Of a stretch of DNA of 64,000 bases, positions 23,966 to 34,672 are shown one piece after another (the stretch's first letter is position 1; every line of letters starts with the position of its first letter). The notes beneath the pieces were generated by a model. It was not told the DNA's origin. It made no database searches and worked only from the letters and a program-made list of their open reading frames with translations. Source of the stretch: Cepaea nemoralis (Eukaryota > Mollusca > Gastropoda > Stylommatophora > Helicidae). The position numbers were made by a program, and so were the translations under genes. Location of the stretch: NCBI GenBank assembly GCA_014155875.1, contig JACEFZ010021374.1:62001-126000 (forward strand), read 5' to 3'.

Positions 23966-24689
23966 TTGTGTCAACACGCCAAGGACGAGAGGTTAATATT
24001 GTAGTCCAAATGACCACTGTAGAGGCTGAACCCGTTACCTCGGCACCTGCACACCAGATGTTTAAGAACGAGCGTTATTATCCATTCGGTCATGCAAACA
24101 CCCATCGTAAAATGTATATTGTATTATTTGTATCTTCCCCTTCCACAACGCCATTCTATTCTCCACCAATATTCGTCTGATATCCATATATTGAGTGGCA
24201 ACTTGCCGTCTTTACAGACGAAAGTATGTGGATTGGAATAAAGCCAGAATTCCATTGCGCAATGCCTGGGCATAGATTCAGAGAACGTGTGTTTCCCTTG
24301 CAGCATGTTTCCTCTCTCGGCCTTGCTTTGTTTTCTCCAGAGGAAAAGATAACCAGTACGTCTGGAACAGGATAGGCTGCAGATGCTGGCGGCTCAGCAT
24401 CAAACCTTCAAGAGCAGGAAAGGGTGGCTGCCAGGCCCTCACTTCCGAGGGATTTGACTTAGATACGTTCAGCCATTTCCCTCAGATGAGTGACTTACAA
24501 GTGTCTGGACCGGTATGAGCGGGTACATCTGTCATCGTAAGTGTCTGGACCCATAAAAGCGTGCACTACCGTCAGACTCCGCCTGACTCTGTACGGATCC
24601 CTCGACTAGCGAGAATCGGTCCGCCGGAAATACTGTAGTAATATAATCAACATACACTCCATTAAAATGCCATATGATCCACAGGCACT
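23966..24689. other. No recognisable feature; GC-richer block
   Basis: Sequence at 24350-24640 is richer in GC than its surroundings (for example CAGACTCCGCCTGACTCTGT) but has no second copy, open frame or RNA gene that I recognise. Confidence 0.35.
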
Positions 24690-25010
24690 TTCTTCTTCTT
24701 ATTTCACCTTAATCGCCTAATGTGATATAACCCTCAACCAACTCAGTCCAAGCCCTGTAGTTAGCTATTCCACGCAGCTTCGTTCATGTCCTTCTCATAT
24801 TATTCATGTCTATTTATACTTCTCTCCTCCGTGTGTTTATGATACTCCTCTCCATTTCTTTTGCCTTTGTGGATTCCAGAAAAAGACCTTTCTAGTTCTA
24901 CTATTCTCAGGCTTCTCAATGTATGACCCAACCATCGCCAATGTCTTCTCTTCACCTCTTAGTTTACTGGTATTTGTCTAATTCTCTTCATAAACTTCAC
25001 ATTAATGAAA
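24690..25010 (-). pseudogene. LINE C-terminal remnant
   Basis: On the minus strand EVKRRHWRWLGHTLRSLRIV is followed by HKGKRNGEEYHKHTEERS and a decaying tail. This is the RRxWKWLGHTLR-type C-terminus of non-LTR reverse transcriptases. Confidence 0.6.
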
Positions 25011-25479
25011 GAGGAATCGAGATATATAAAAGACAACATGCACAGCATTTAAAGAAGATGACAATATATTTATTTGCGTGGTTAAGTTTAAAAATAATAT
25101 ATATACTTATCTTTTATGTTTTTCAATATTGTTCTTATCGGCATGAACGATATATTAACAATACATCTATCCACGATGACACATGTGTAAAATTAGCTGT
25201 ATTTTGTGTAATCTGGTTGACTATAAGTATTCTGGGCAAACACGCAAAAACCCCCTGGAGATATCTCTGTATTCCGTGAAACATTCCGAAATAATCTCAT
25301 TAAATTTATTAGGGGTTGCTGTAACAGTTCCGGGACTAGTAGAGTACACTTGTACTGGATCTAATGCAAAGCCTAAGATATTTACCTCTATTGGCAAATC
25401 ATGGAGGAAATTGGAGGAAAGGCGCTGGAACCTCAATAAACCCTCCCCACGACGCCAAGCGGCATTAGTGGAAGACAAG

Positions 25480-25560
25480 AGCAACAATGTTAAAACAGTT
25501 CTACTGTATGGATCAGAAACACAAACGACGACTAAACAATTACTAGTAAACTATAACAAA
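25480..25560 (+). pseudogene. Short RT fragment
   Basis: NVKTVLLYGSETQTTTKQL reads on the plus strand, a recognisable LINE RT C-terminal motif. It is only about 80 bp and has no partner domains, so it is a stub. Confidence 0.5.
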
Positions 25561-25579
25561 GATAGTGTGCATGTCCAGA

Positions 25580-25735
25580 ACGTTGCAATCAAAACCAGCA
25601 TTTATTGGTTGTTTGTGATTTACAAGGCAATAATTGCTTTCAGTACTTTGCCATCGCTTTCTGAACGACCAAAGCACATACAATCGAAATCAACGCAATG
25701 TGGTCTTATTCCGAATTTCAGGTGATCTGAAACTG
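25580..25735 (-). repeat. SINE-4 fragment
   Basis: CAGTACTTTGCCATCGCTTT and CTGAACGACCAAAGCACATA match the SINE-4 body; the tRNA-like head is absent. Confidence 0.6.
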
Positions 25736-25800
25736 CTTTCACGGTCCATTACTATACTTATTATACTTAAGGATTGTTATACTTATACATTATTATTATA

Positions 25801-25830
25801 ACACTTCTTCTTCTTCTTCTTCTTCTTCTT
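25801..25830. repeat. (CTT)n tract, 3' tail of the LINE
   Basis: Read on the minus strand this is a (GAA)n tail just after the stop codon of the LINE ORF at 25830-27095. It is probably the tail made at insertion. Confidence 0.75.
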
Positions 25831-27095
25831 CAGCTTTCCGAGCCATTGAGGGTCTTTGCTGCAAATACAATCTGTCTCCATTCGTCTCTCTGGTGGACCT
25901 TCTCTTGCCAGTCGTTGATTCCAAGTGCTTGTAGGTCTGTACATGTATTATCTCTCCACCGTCTTCTTGGTCTACCTCGGGGTCTACGGTCATTTATTTC
26001 CTGAGTGTAAGCGAGTTTTGTTTCCCTATTATCTTCCATTCTTTCTATATGCCCCAGCCATTGTAGTCTATTAGCCTTCATGATACCAGTGATTAGCGGG
26101 GACTTAAACAGATCATAAATGTCTTTGTTACTTCTTCTTTTCCACTCTCCACTTTGTGTATCCCTAATGGGTCCAAAGATGCGTCTTAAAATTTTGTTCT
26201 CAAAGGTTTGTAACAAGGCTTCGTCTCCTTTCGTTGTACTCCAGGTTTCAGAGCCATACAGCACAACTGGTCTGATCAGTGTTTTGTATTTTGTGATTTT
26301 GGTGTTACGAGATAGCGCCTTTGATTTTAGTAGATGTTGTAGTGCATAGTATATCTTATTTCCAGAGTTGATTCTAGTTTGTATTTCTTCCCTTATGATG
26401 TTGGAGCAGTTGAAGATTGTACCCAGGTATTTGTATGTTTCCGTTCTTTTAATGGTCATATTATCTATTTGTATGTGGCCAGAGTTTTTAGCCATTCCGT
26501 CTCTTGAAATTACCATATATTCTGTCTTATCTTGGTTGATAACCAGCCCCATCTGTTGGGCTTTTTCCTTTAAGTGAGTCAATATTTCCAATGTCTTTTG
26601 TTCACTTTGTCCTATAATATCTATATCATCTGCATAACCAAGCAGCTTGGATGTTTCTCCAATATCACATTCCTCCTTTATCTTCCTTACAACTTTCTCT
26701 AGAGCCAGATTGAAGAGTAGCGGCGATAGTGCATCACCCTGTTTCAAGCCAGATGTTATTTGGAAGGGGTCTAATTTCCTGCCTTTATATGTTACTATAT
26801 TATAAGTATCTTCCATGCATAGTCTGGTCATGTTGATTAACTTCCTTGGTATTCCAAATTCCTGCATAGCATTCCATAGACTATTCCTATGGACACTATC
26901 ATAAGCCTTTTTAAAATCGACAAAAATGTTATGGAGATCTCTTTTATATTCCCAATGTTTCTCGGCTATTTGTCGTAAGATAAATATCTGATCTAATGTT
27001 GATCTGTTTTGTCTAAAACCCGCCTGGTAGTCACCTAATATGTCTTCTGAATATGGTTTTAGTCTATTTGGTAATGTTATTATAATACGTGTACA
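25830..27095 (-). pseudogene. Non-LTR reverse transcriptase, readable ORF, 5' truncated
   Basis: One open frame runs on the minus strand from about 27095 to a stop at 25830, some 420 codons without a break; the first ATG in it is at 26867. It starts in the palm (ILGDYQAGFRQNRSTLDQIF near 27035), continues FVDFKKAYDSVHRNSLW near 26905 and the primer-grip region SGLKQGDALSPLLFNLALEK near 26740. The catalytic box is LLGYADDIDIIG near 26640-26610. The thumb reads YKYLGTIFNCSN and the C-terminal part VVLYGSETWSTTKG and RPRGRPRRRWRDNTC. Endonuclease and the N-terminal RT fingers are missing, so the insertion was 5' truncated and the ORF has no natural start. The unbroken frame implies a young copy. 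Clade uncertain. Confidence 0.85.
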
Positions 27096-27539
27096 TTATT
27101 ATACTTTTACACTATTATACTTATACATTTGTATACCTATTATATACAATCTCCATCCACTGATTGGGCTGTATGTTTTCAGACTAATGAGTAAATCACC
27201 GGCCACTGGTCGCCCTGGTCAATCTCCAGTCACTGAACGAGCTGCCAAGAGCGCTAGTCCGTGACTTCACATTGGTAGACATGGTGACACATAGTCCCGG
27301 TGTGTCCTTTCACATACCTACCTCTCAGTCTTGTTACCGTTACAAGAATCGTCATGCCCCTCCGCAGATAGCAAGTTCCAGCTCTGAAACAGTCCCTGAG
27401 GAGATGACACTTCAGTACCAGGTCCTGGTGAAAGTCTCTACACTAACCTCACTCCCAAGCTATTGTCGGGGCTCAGGTGAGCTGAAGTCAATGCATCAAA
27501 TTTAAGAGTTCAAGCTCTCAGTCATCCAGAGATTCATAA
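27096..27539. other. No recognisable feature
   Basis: Begins with repeated TTATTATACTT-type sequence that also flanks the other side of the LINE at 25745-25800. No gene recognised in the remainder. Confidence 0.4.
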
Positions 27540-27934
27540 CCAACCACCTTCCTATCAACCAGCCACTCATCATGCAACCACCCACCCAGCCATCAACCAA
27601 CCACCCAGCCATCAAACCAACCACCTAGCCGTCAACCAACCACCCAGCCATCAAACCAACCACCCAGCCATCAACCAACTACCCACGCATCATCGAACCA
27701 CCCATCCACCAGCCAACATTTCATCAAACCAACCATACATCATCCAACCAATAAACCACCCCCACATCAATCAACCAATTCCCCAACTACCCACCCATCA
27801 ACCAACCGCCCACACACCAGCTAACTACCTTCCCAACCATTAACTAACCACCAAACCACCCATCAAGTACCCACCCATCATAATGGGGCAACCCTTTTCT
27901 GTGAAATTGGAACCACGACTAACTAACTAGCTAG

Positions 27935-27982
<48 letters not shown>

Positions 27983-29810
27983 ACTAACTAACTGATTAAC
28001 TAACTAACTAACTAACATTCAACCAACCCCCCAACCATCAACTAACATGTAAAACATCAACCGATCACCCAATCAGCAACAAACCACCCAACCATCAACC
28101 AACCACCCAACCATCAACCGATCACCCAACCATCAACCAACCACCCAATCATCAACCAACCACCCAATCATCAACCAACCACCCAATCACCAACCAACCA
28201 CAAAACCATCAACTGACCACAAAACCATCAACCAACCACCCAGCCATCAAAAAACCACCCAACTATCAACCAACCACCCAATCATCAAACAACCACACAA
28301 CCATCAACCAACCACCCACCAACCACCCAATCATCAACCAACCACCCAACCATCAACCAACCACCCAACCAACCACCCAACCATCAACCAACAATCAACC
28401 AACCACCCAACCATCAACCAACCACCCAACCATCAACCATCAACTAACCACCCAATCATCAACCAACCACCCAATCATCAAACAACCACCCAACCATCAA
28501 CCAACCACCCAACCATCAAACAACCACCCAATCATCAACCAACCACCCAACCATCAACCAACCAACCACCCAACCATCAACCAACCACCCAACCATCAAC
28601 CAAACACCCAACCACCAACCAACCACCCAACCATCACCCAACCATCAACCCACCACCCAACCATCAACCAACCACCCAATCATCAACCAACCACCCAACC
28701 ATCAAACAACCACCCAATCATCAACCAACCACCCAATCATCAACCAACCACCCAATCATCAAACAACCACCCAACCATCAACCAACCATCAAACAACCAC
28801 CCAATCATCAAACAACCACCCAATCATCAACCAACCACCCAACCATCAACCAACCAACCACCCAACCATCAACCAAACACCCAACCACCAACCAACCATC
28901 ACCCAACCATCAACCCACCACCCAACCATCAACCAACCACCCAACCATCAACCAACCACCCAACCATCAAACAACCACCCAATCATCAACCAACCACCCA
29001 ATCATCAACCAACCACCCAACCACCAAACAACCACCCAACCATCAACCAACCACCCAATCATTAACTAACCACCCAACCATCAACCAACCACCCAATCAC
29101 CAACCAACCACCTAATCATCAACCAACCACCAACCAACCACTGAACCATCAACCAACCACCCAACCATCAACCAACCACCCAACCATCAACCAACCACCC
29201 AACCATTAACCAACCAACCAACCAATCATCAACCAGCCACCCAATCATCAACCAACCACCCAATTATCAACCAACTACCCAATCATCAACCAACCAACCA
29301 ACCATCAACCAACCACCCAACCTTCAACCAACCACCCAACCTTCAAACAACCACCCAGTCATCAAACATCCACCCAACCATCAACCAACCACCCACAATC
29401 AACCACCCAACCATCAACCAACCACCCAACCATCAACCAACCACCCAAACATCAACCAACCACAAAACCATAAACCAACCACCCAATCATCAACCAACCA
29501 CTCAACCAACCACCCATCAACTAACCGCTCAACAATCAACCCAGTCACCAACCAGCCACCCAACCATCAACTACCCACCCAACCATCAACTAACCACTCA
29601 ACCTTCAACTAACCACACAACCATAAACTAACCACTCAACCATCAACTAACCACACAACCATCAACTAACCACACAACCATCAATTAACCGCTTAACCAT
29701 CAACTAACCACTCAACCGTCAACTACCCACCCAACCACCAACTAACCACCCATCAGCTACCCACCCATCCTCAAACCCACTATCCAGTCAGCCACTAATC
29801 AACACTGACC
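27540..29810. repeat. Long minisatellite of about 19-bp units
   Basis: About 2.3 kb built from CAACCAACCACCCAACCAT and close variants (AATCAT, AACCAC), with units of 11-23 bp mixed in. An early block at 27915-28015 is pure (CTAA)n. Strand composition is strikingly skewed: A and C on the plus strand, almost no G. Confidence 0.96.
27890..28015 (-). repeat. Rep-7 copy, inverse orientation
   Basis: GTGAAATTGGAACCACGACT precedes (CTAA)n; the complement matches the (TTAG)n plus flank seen at 21132-21330 and 50472-50605. Confidence 0.6.
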
Positions 29811-30051
29811 CATTTTCTCAGAGACTTAGTGTCAACAGCCACGTGTAATCCTTGCCTTAGTTAACAAGTCTGCATTAAAACACAGTAATGTCCCCCTTCT
29901 GTTATCTATATCTCCGTTAAGTACCTCAGGCAATCCCGGGCCACAGGTCCGCAATCCCGAGTATTACCAACAAAGATATCAGGGCTTCGGGCGGGAATGT
30001 TGGGAGGTCAATGAATAACTCCACTCAGTGCCTTAAAAATTGTTTCACTTT

Positions 30052-30115
30052 TCATCATCATCACCACCATCATCGTTATCACCAACAACATCATCAGCAG
30101 CTGCGGTTGCAACAG
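30052..30115. repeat. (CATCAC)-type microsatellite
   Basis: Imperfect CATCATCACCACCATCATCG tract. Confidence 0.8.
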
Positions 30116-30237
30116 CAAAAATGTTGCAGAGACAAATAAAGAAAAACATAGATCTCTTCACAGATGCAAAGTCAATTGCTTTTGTACTGAAAAGCAGCAA
30201 TTAGTAGACCTTAAAAGGGTCGCTTAAAAAGTCGACA

Positions 30238-30460
30238 GGGTCGACTTCATTGCACCAGGTTTTTATCCCATATGGCCCAGTCTCTTTTCACAGCGCGGAA
30301 AGCGTCGCACAAAGCATGCACTCCGTAGCTCCAGCAACAACCCCCTGGAGTCTCTAACAAAAATGCATTCGTGAACCGAAGGACGTGGCCCGGAATCGAA
30401 CCCATAACCTTTGGAGCCCGAAGCAGACGGCTTGACCACTTCACCACAAGAGATGCGCTC
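30238..30460 (-). repeat. SINE-1 copy
   Basis: On the minus strand the head reads GTGGTGAAGTGGTCAAGCCG, with B-box GGGTTCGATTCC near 30390, like a serine-type tRNA arm order. The body matches 745-985. This is the best-preserved head of the family in the window. Confidence 0.75.
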
Positions 30461-30862
30461 TTATTGATTATATCAAAAGGGCTGATGTATAATGGATTCC
30501 TTCGTATTGCAAGACATGCAAATGTACGAGCTGATAAACTTCCTGGCTCTGCATCCATTGGAGAAAGCCAGCCCATGGATCGTGCCGATATTAGTAATGC
30601 CTTTAGAGAGATGTCGAAAGCGGAAGCCTTTGATGCCAGTGAATCCACATCGTTGTTCAGAATGAGAGACTCGGGAGTAAGAATTGGCATGGTCAGACAT
30701 GAGAGGCACAGCAGTAGAATGAGGGGGTCTCGTCAACCAACAAAGAACTGGCATTATTATCCGCGGGACACTGATGCATATGTGGGGGAGGGGGGAGGAG
30801 GATGTAAGATTCTATGGACATGTCCGGAGTGCAAGGATGATAACCCAACAGATATCTAACTA
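30460..30862 (+). pseudogene. RNase H LINE 3' fragment
   Basis: The frame contains ARHANVRADKLPGSASIGES, an RNase H C-terminal motif (usually GN..AD.LA), and ends ILWTCPECKDDNPTDI with a CxxC pair before a stop, followed by a CTAC repeat tail. It differs from the family at 15436-16010 and is 5' truncated. Confidence 0.65.
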
Positions 30863-30869
30863 CCTACCT

Positions 30870-31516
30870 ACCTCGTCCTCTGGTACGGTGTACACAAACG
30901 CTGAAAACTGTATTTTACTGGAGTCGTCTTTACAACACGAATTAAATAATGTAATTAGATGGAGCTATTCAAACCGTATGCAAATTAACATCAATAAAAC
31001 AAAAGCAATGTTATTAACAACCAGACAAAGACTTCAAACTCTAAGCTCACACACATCACTTCAACTTCACATCGATAACATGCCAGTAGAAAGTGTAATT
31101 GAGCACAAAACATTAGGCCTAATCATTGATAGAAACCTAACCTTTAATTCCCACGTTCAAGCGCTCATTAAAAAAACAGCGAAAAAAGTCTACCAACTCG
31201 CCAAAATTAAAAACTTCCTTGATGAGGACACAAGGAAACTATTCTATACTTCTCATATACAGACACACTTTGACTACTGCTCTACAATCTGTGACGGTTG
31301 TTCTAATTCAAACACCAAGCGACTTTACTCACTCCAGAAACGGGCCATGAGTCTAATTTATAGCAAACATTTATCTGACAATCCTAGCCTGTATAAACGC
31401 CTTCAGTTACTACCATTCCGCAAACGCCTGATTTTCAATAAAGCTAAACTAATTCACAAAATCCTGCATCGGAATGCCCCAAATTACCTTTGGCCATTGT
31501 TTAAATATAATGCTAG
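30870..31516 (+). pseudogene. LINE reverse transcriptase, 5' part, split by LTR element
   Basis: A plus-strand frame begins abruptly near 30870 and carries the end of an RT palm and thumb: MQININKTKAMLLTTRQRL near 30975, IEHKTLGLIIDRNLTF near 31100 and FDYCSTICDGC near 31270. RLYSLQKRAMSLIY and RLQLLPFRKRLIFNKAKLIH follow. The catalytic YADD box is not present, so the copy is 5' truncated. At 31516 the LTR retrotransposon begins in mid-frame. The frame resumes in register at 38412 once one copy of the 5-bp duplication is discounted. Confidence 0.85.
31512..31516. repeat. Target site duplication, left (GCTAG)
   Basis: GCTAG immediately before the 5' LTR, matched by GCTAG at 38412-38416 after the 3' LTR. 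Five bases is typical for Gypsy-type integration. Confidence 0.92.
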
Positions 31517-33101
31517 TGTCATGAAATGCTGCATGTTAGTGAATCCCAGATCGACGACTGTATGCAGCGAATACCCAGGGAGTAGAAGGGTTAATGAAAC
31601 AGAAGGATAAAACACAACGGATTGACCAGCGCATATGTATATAGGTCAAGGCGGGAGAGTCGACTACAATACAGGTGACCGGGAGAGTGGAAAAATTAGT
31701 TTGCTACAAAGACAGACAGTATCATGGATCAGTCTATTGCGTTCTGGAGGTAGGGATATACGGAAAAGCCCAGATCTGGAATTTTCCACTGACCAGGGAT
31801 AATGAAGTCTGAATTTGCTTTGTCCAGCAATGTCAAGGACGATGGGACAAAGATGATCTAAAGAGAGTGGCCACGTCTTTGTGTCAGTTTAGTGTGTGTT
31901 CCCCAACTGGACGGAAAGATAGAATTATGTGTCCTGTAATGAAAAGAAATATCCTCCTTTATAATGGGATAAAGTGCTTGGCTGAGGATTAATTTCGATT
32001 CGTGGATCTACATTAATTCTCTATAGGAACATCGATGTGTATAAGGTATATTAAAATATCGTTTTAGAATAGGAATATAGATGAGCGTGTATTACCTTTA
32101 TCATTACATATTATTAGTGGGTGTTTTAGACTGAGGTGAATTCTTATGTCTTATGCGGATGGTGACTTCGAAAGCCTTGTCATTATGGCTGGAGAAGGAC
32201 ACTTGCATAAGTTAGGAGTAAGGGGCGGACGCTTACCACTCGACTTGTTATATTCATCCACAGGTTCCCAGTTTCTAGGGACATTAGAGAAGAAAGAAAA
32301 ACCTACTCTACGTGAACCAATAAAGTACATACTTAGATCCAGAAAGAACCTAAATAGTTCGTTCAGATGAACAAATACTAACATCAAGAAAAATACAGAA
32401 GACTGTATGCTAACACGCATATACCACGGGGCTCCTAAACAGAAAAAGATGTTAAGGTGGGGGAAGCAGAGACTTCAACCTACATACGACGTGCATACAT
32501 AGGGTAGAAGGAATAGACAAAGACAATAGTGATAATCATAATAGACAATAGGAAGAACATTGACAATGTGGTGTTTTCTGTTTTTGATGATGGATACTTA
32601 ATATCATGAAACCGATTTGGGCACAGTCATAAACTTACGGGACTTTTATAGCAATACGGTGAATCAGTGATGAACAGTTTGTTTTCATTTCACTAACGGA
32701 TTTACCATCAGATTCAAGCCTACGGATCATCCCGGGTGAGCTCTGTCCTGTTTGATGTGATGTCCTGTAATCGTGAAGAATGACTGGCGAGAAGATACAG
32801 CTGATAGACATTCTGAGTTCATTCTGTCCACAACCATAGAATACAATAGCAACTACACAGACAATATCCATACACACACCGGACATAGTTTTCTTTATTA
32901 ATAAATCTTTTATTATATGTTGAAAGGAAATGTTGTCGGAGTATGTGTTGATAGAATAATAGAGAGAGTGACAGAAGTAGATATATGGAAGGGAAGACAG
33001 AAGGGAGGGGTGTAGACAAAAGTCAGTCAATAATCCCAACAGATAATAAGTTTGAAGATGTGCTTGTTGATTCCAACTCTCTCCCGGGAAAACAAGTGAC
33101 A
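31517..33101 (+). repeat. 5' LTR
   Basis: Starts TGTCATGAAATGCTGC, ends AAAACAAGTGACA. A candidate polyadenylation signal AATAAA lies at 32900-32905 and a TATATAGG motif near 31638. An identical 74-codon open frame with ATG at 32146 is found in both LTRs (second copy at 37457); I see no domain in it. Confidence 0.93.
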
Positions 33102-33106
33102 TAAAA

Positions 33107-33123
33107 TGGTGGGAGCAGCGGGA
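33107..33123 (+). promoter_or_regulatory. Primer binding site
   Basis: TGGTGGGAGCAGCGGGA starts five bases after the LTR. TGG matches the complement of a tRNA CCA end. The sequence partly resembles a leucine tRNA 3' end, from memory, but the tRNA is not proven. Confidence 0.65.
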
Positions 33124-33622
33124 TACGTACATACATAATACTCATATGACCTAAAAGCATAAAGAGGCATATGCATAGAGAGAGGTACTTGCATATTGGC
33201 ACAGGCATAGCGGAGTACCTACATGTTGGGACATACTGATTGGAAGGAATATAAGTATATATTGATGACTTTTAATGGAAGGACGTCCATTGGATATATG
33301 GTGCCATTACAGATATGGTAGAAACATTTCATTAATGCTGGTGACTTTGCAGTGAGAAAGTTCCAGACAGAGTGAATGTGGATAGGTGGTAAGACATTAC
33401 ATACCTAGTCACACGGTCACACGTCTACATAAGTCTTTATCCTATATCTCCTCTTGTGGATGAGAGAGTGGTTGTGATGTACTGTGTGGTGGGGTAGATT
33501 TATAATATTAGATAGACATAGATAAATGGTATAGGTTCTAGGTGGAATATAATTGTATAGTGAGTACTTCTTTTCTGCCTTGAGGGATCTTTACTCAACT
33601 TGCTGACTTATCTGCTGTAACT

Positions 33623-34672
33623 ATGGCAACTCCTAAAGTAACTACAGCAGAACTGAGAGCCAACGGGGAGGAAATTGGGTTGGCTGGTTCAGACTTAACT
33701 GATTACATCCAAGAAAGAGAGCGAGAGATTCGTCAGGCGGAACGAGAAGATCGAAAGACTGAGTTGGAAGTGAGAAGAATAGAGGTGGAGACCAAGCGAC
33801 TAGAAATAGAACAAGAGGCCAAGAAACTAGAACAGGAGACCAAGAGACTGGAAATGGAACAAGAGGCCAAGAAAATGGACCAGGAGACCAAGCGACTAGA
33901 AATGGAACAAGAGGCCAAGAAAATGGACCAGGAGACCAAGAAACTGGAAATGGAACATGAATACCGCTTGAAAGAGTTAGAACTCAAGACACAAACTAAG
34001 GGTGAAATAGATGCAGCAGAAGGAAGTTCATCTTCACCTGGAGCAACCTACATGAGTGGACAGGGTTACCAGGCCATGAAGTTTCCCTTAGCGGTCTACG
34101 ATGAAAGTAAAGAAAAGATATTCCAGTTTTTGGATCGGTTCGAGGCTATGGCAATCGCTATGGGACTAGATAGAACCAGATGGGCTCTTAAAGTATCCCA
34201 GTCTTTACGTGGTTCGGGCTACGAGGTCTACACACGCCTACCACCAGGACAGGAAAATCAGTACGAGGAATTGAAAGCAGCTTTGATGAAACATTATGAA
34301 GTCACCGCACAAACATATCGGAAAAAGTTTAGATCGTCTAGACGAGAGCCGGGAGAACTATTCGCCGCCTACAGTCTGAGGCTAAAATCCTATCTACAGA
34401 AATGGATGGACTTGGCAGAATTCCAGAGGGATTATGAGAGTCTCGAAGAGATGATGGTGGTAGACCAAATGCGAAAGCAAATGTCGAAACCTCTCAGAAC
34501 CTTCTTAGGAGAACAAGGGGCGGAACGGATTGATGTGGTGAATAAGCTGGCGGAACGATTTGTGGAAGTACATGGTGAAACGGAGGAACTAAGTACACAA
34601 TCCAAAGTCAGGAGAAAACAGAGAAAAAGAAACCTAAAAACTGGGAAGGAGAAAAAGGGGAACCTTATATAA
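33623..34672 (+). CDS. Gag-like protein of the LTR element
   Basis: A 349-residue open frame starting MATPKVTTAE. Residues about 28-125 are a highly charged coiled coil made of near-repeats around EQEAKKMDQETKRLEM. From about 150 a globular capsid-type region follows (KIFQFLDRFEAMAIAMGLDR, ALKVSQSLRGSGYEVY, YEVTAQTYRKKFRSSRREPG), similar to retrotransposon Gag or SCAN-like capsid domains known in other animals. It is basic at the end. The frame is intact and 522 bp downstream of the 5' LTR. It presumably forms the particle that packages element RNA. A second frame, -1 relative to this one, is open from 34579, so the two overlap by 94 nt. Confidence 0.82.
   Translation: MATPKVTTAELRANGEEIGLAGSDLTDYIQEREREIRQAEREDRKTELEVRRIEVETKRLEIEQEAKKLEQETKRLEMEQEAKKMDQETKRLEMEQEAKKMDQETKKLEMEHEYRLKELELKTQTKGEIDAAEGSSSSPGATYMSGQGYQAMKFPLAVYDESKEKIFQFLDRFEAMAIAMGLDRTRWALKVSQSLRGSGYEVYTRLPPGQENQYEELKAALMKHYEVTAQTYRKKFRSSRREPGELFAAYSLRLKSYLQKWMDLAEFQRDYESLEEMMVVDQMRKQMSKPLRTFLGEQGAERIDVVNKLAERFVEVHGETEELSTQSKVRRKQRKRNLKTGKEKKGNLI

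Noticed and set aside
24350..24640. GC-richer block as rRNA or other RNA gene
   Set aside because: No conserved rRNA segment or structured RNA that I can recognise.
27915..28015. (CTAA)n tract as telomere-like repeat
   Set aside because: Lacks the CCCTAA form and belongs to Rep-7 and the surrounding minisatellite.
32635..33132. Antisense ORFs in the LTRs (165 and 134 codons)
   Set aside because: No domain seen; they occur in both LTRs only because the LTRs are copies.
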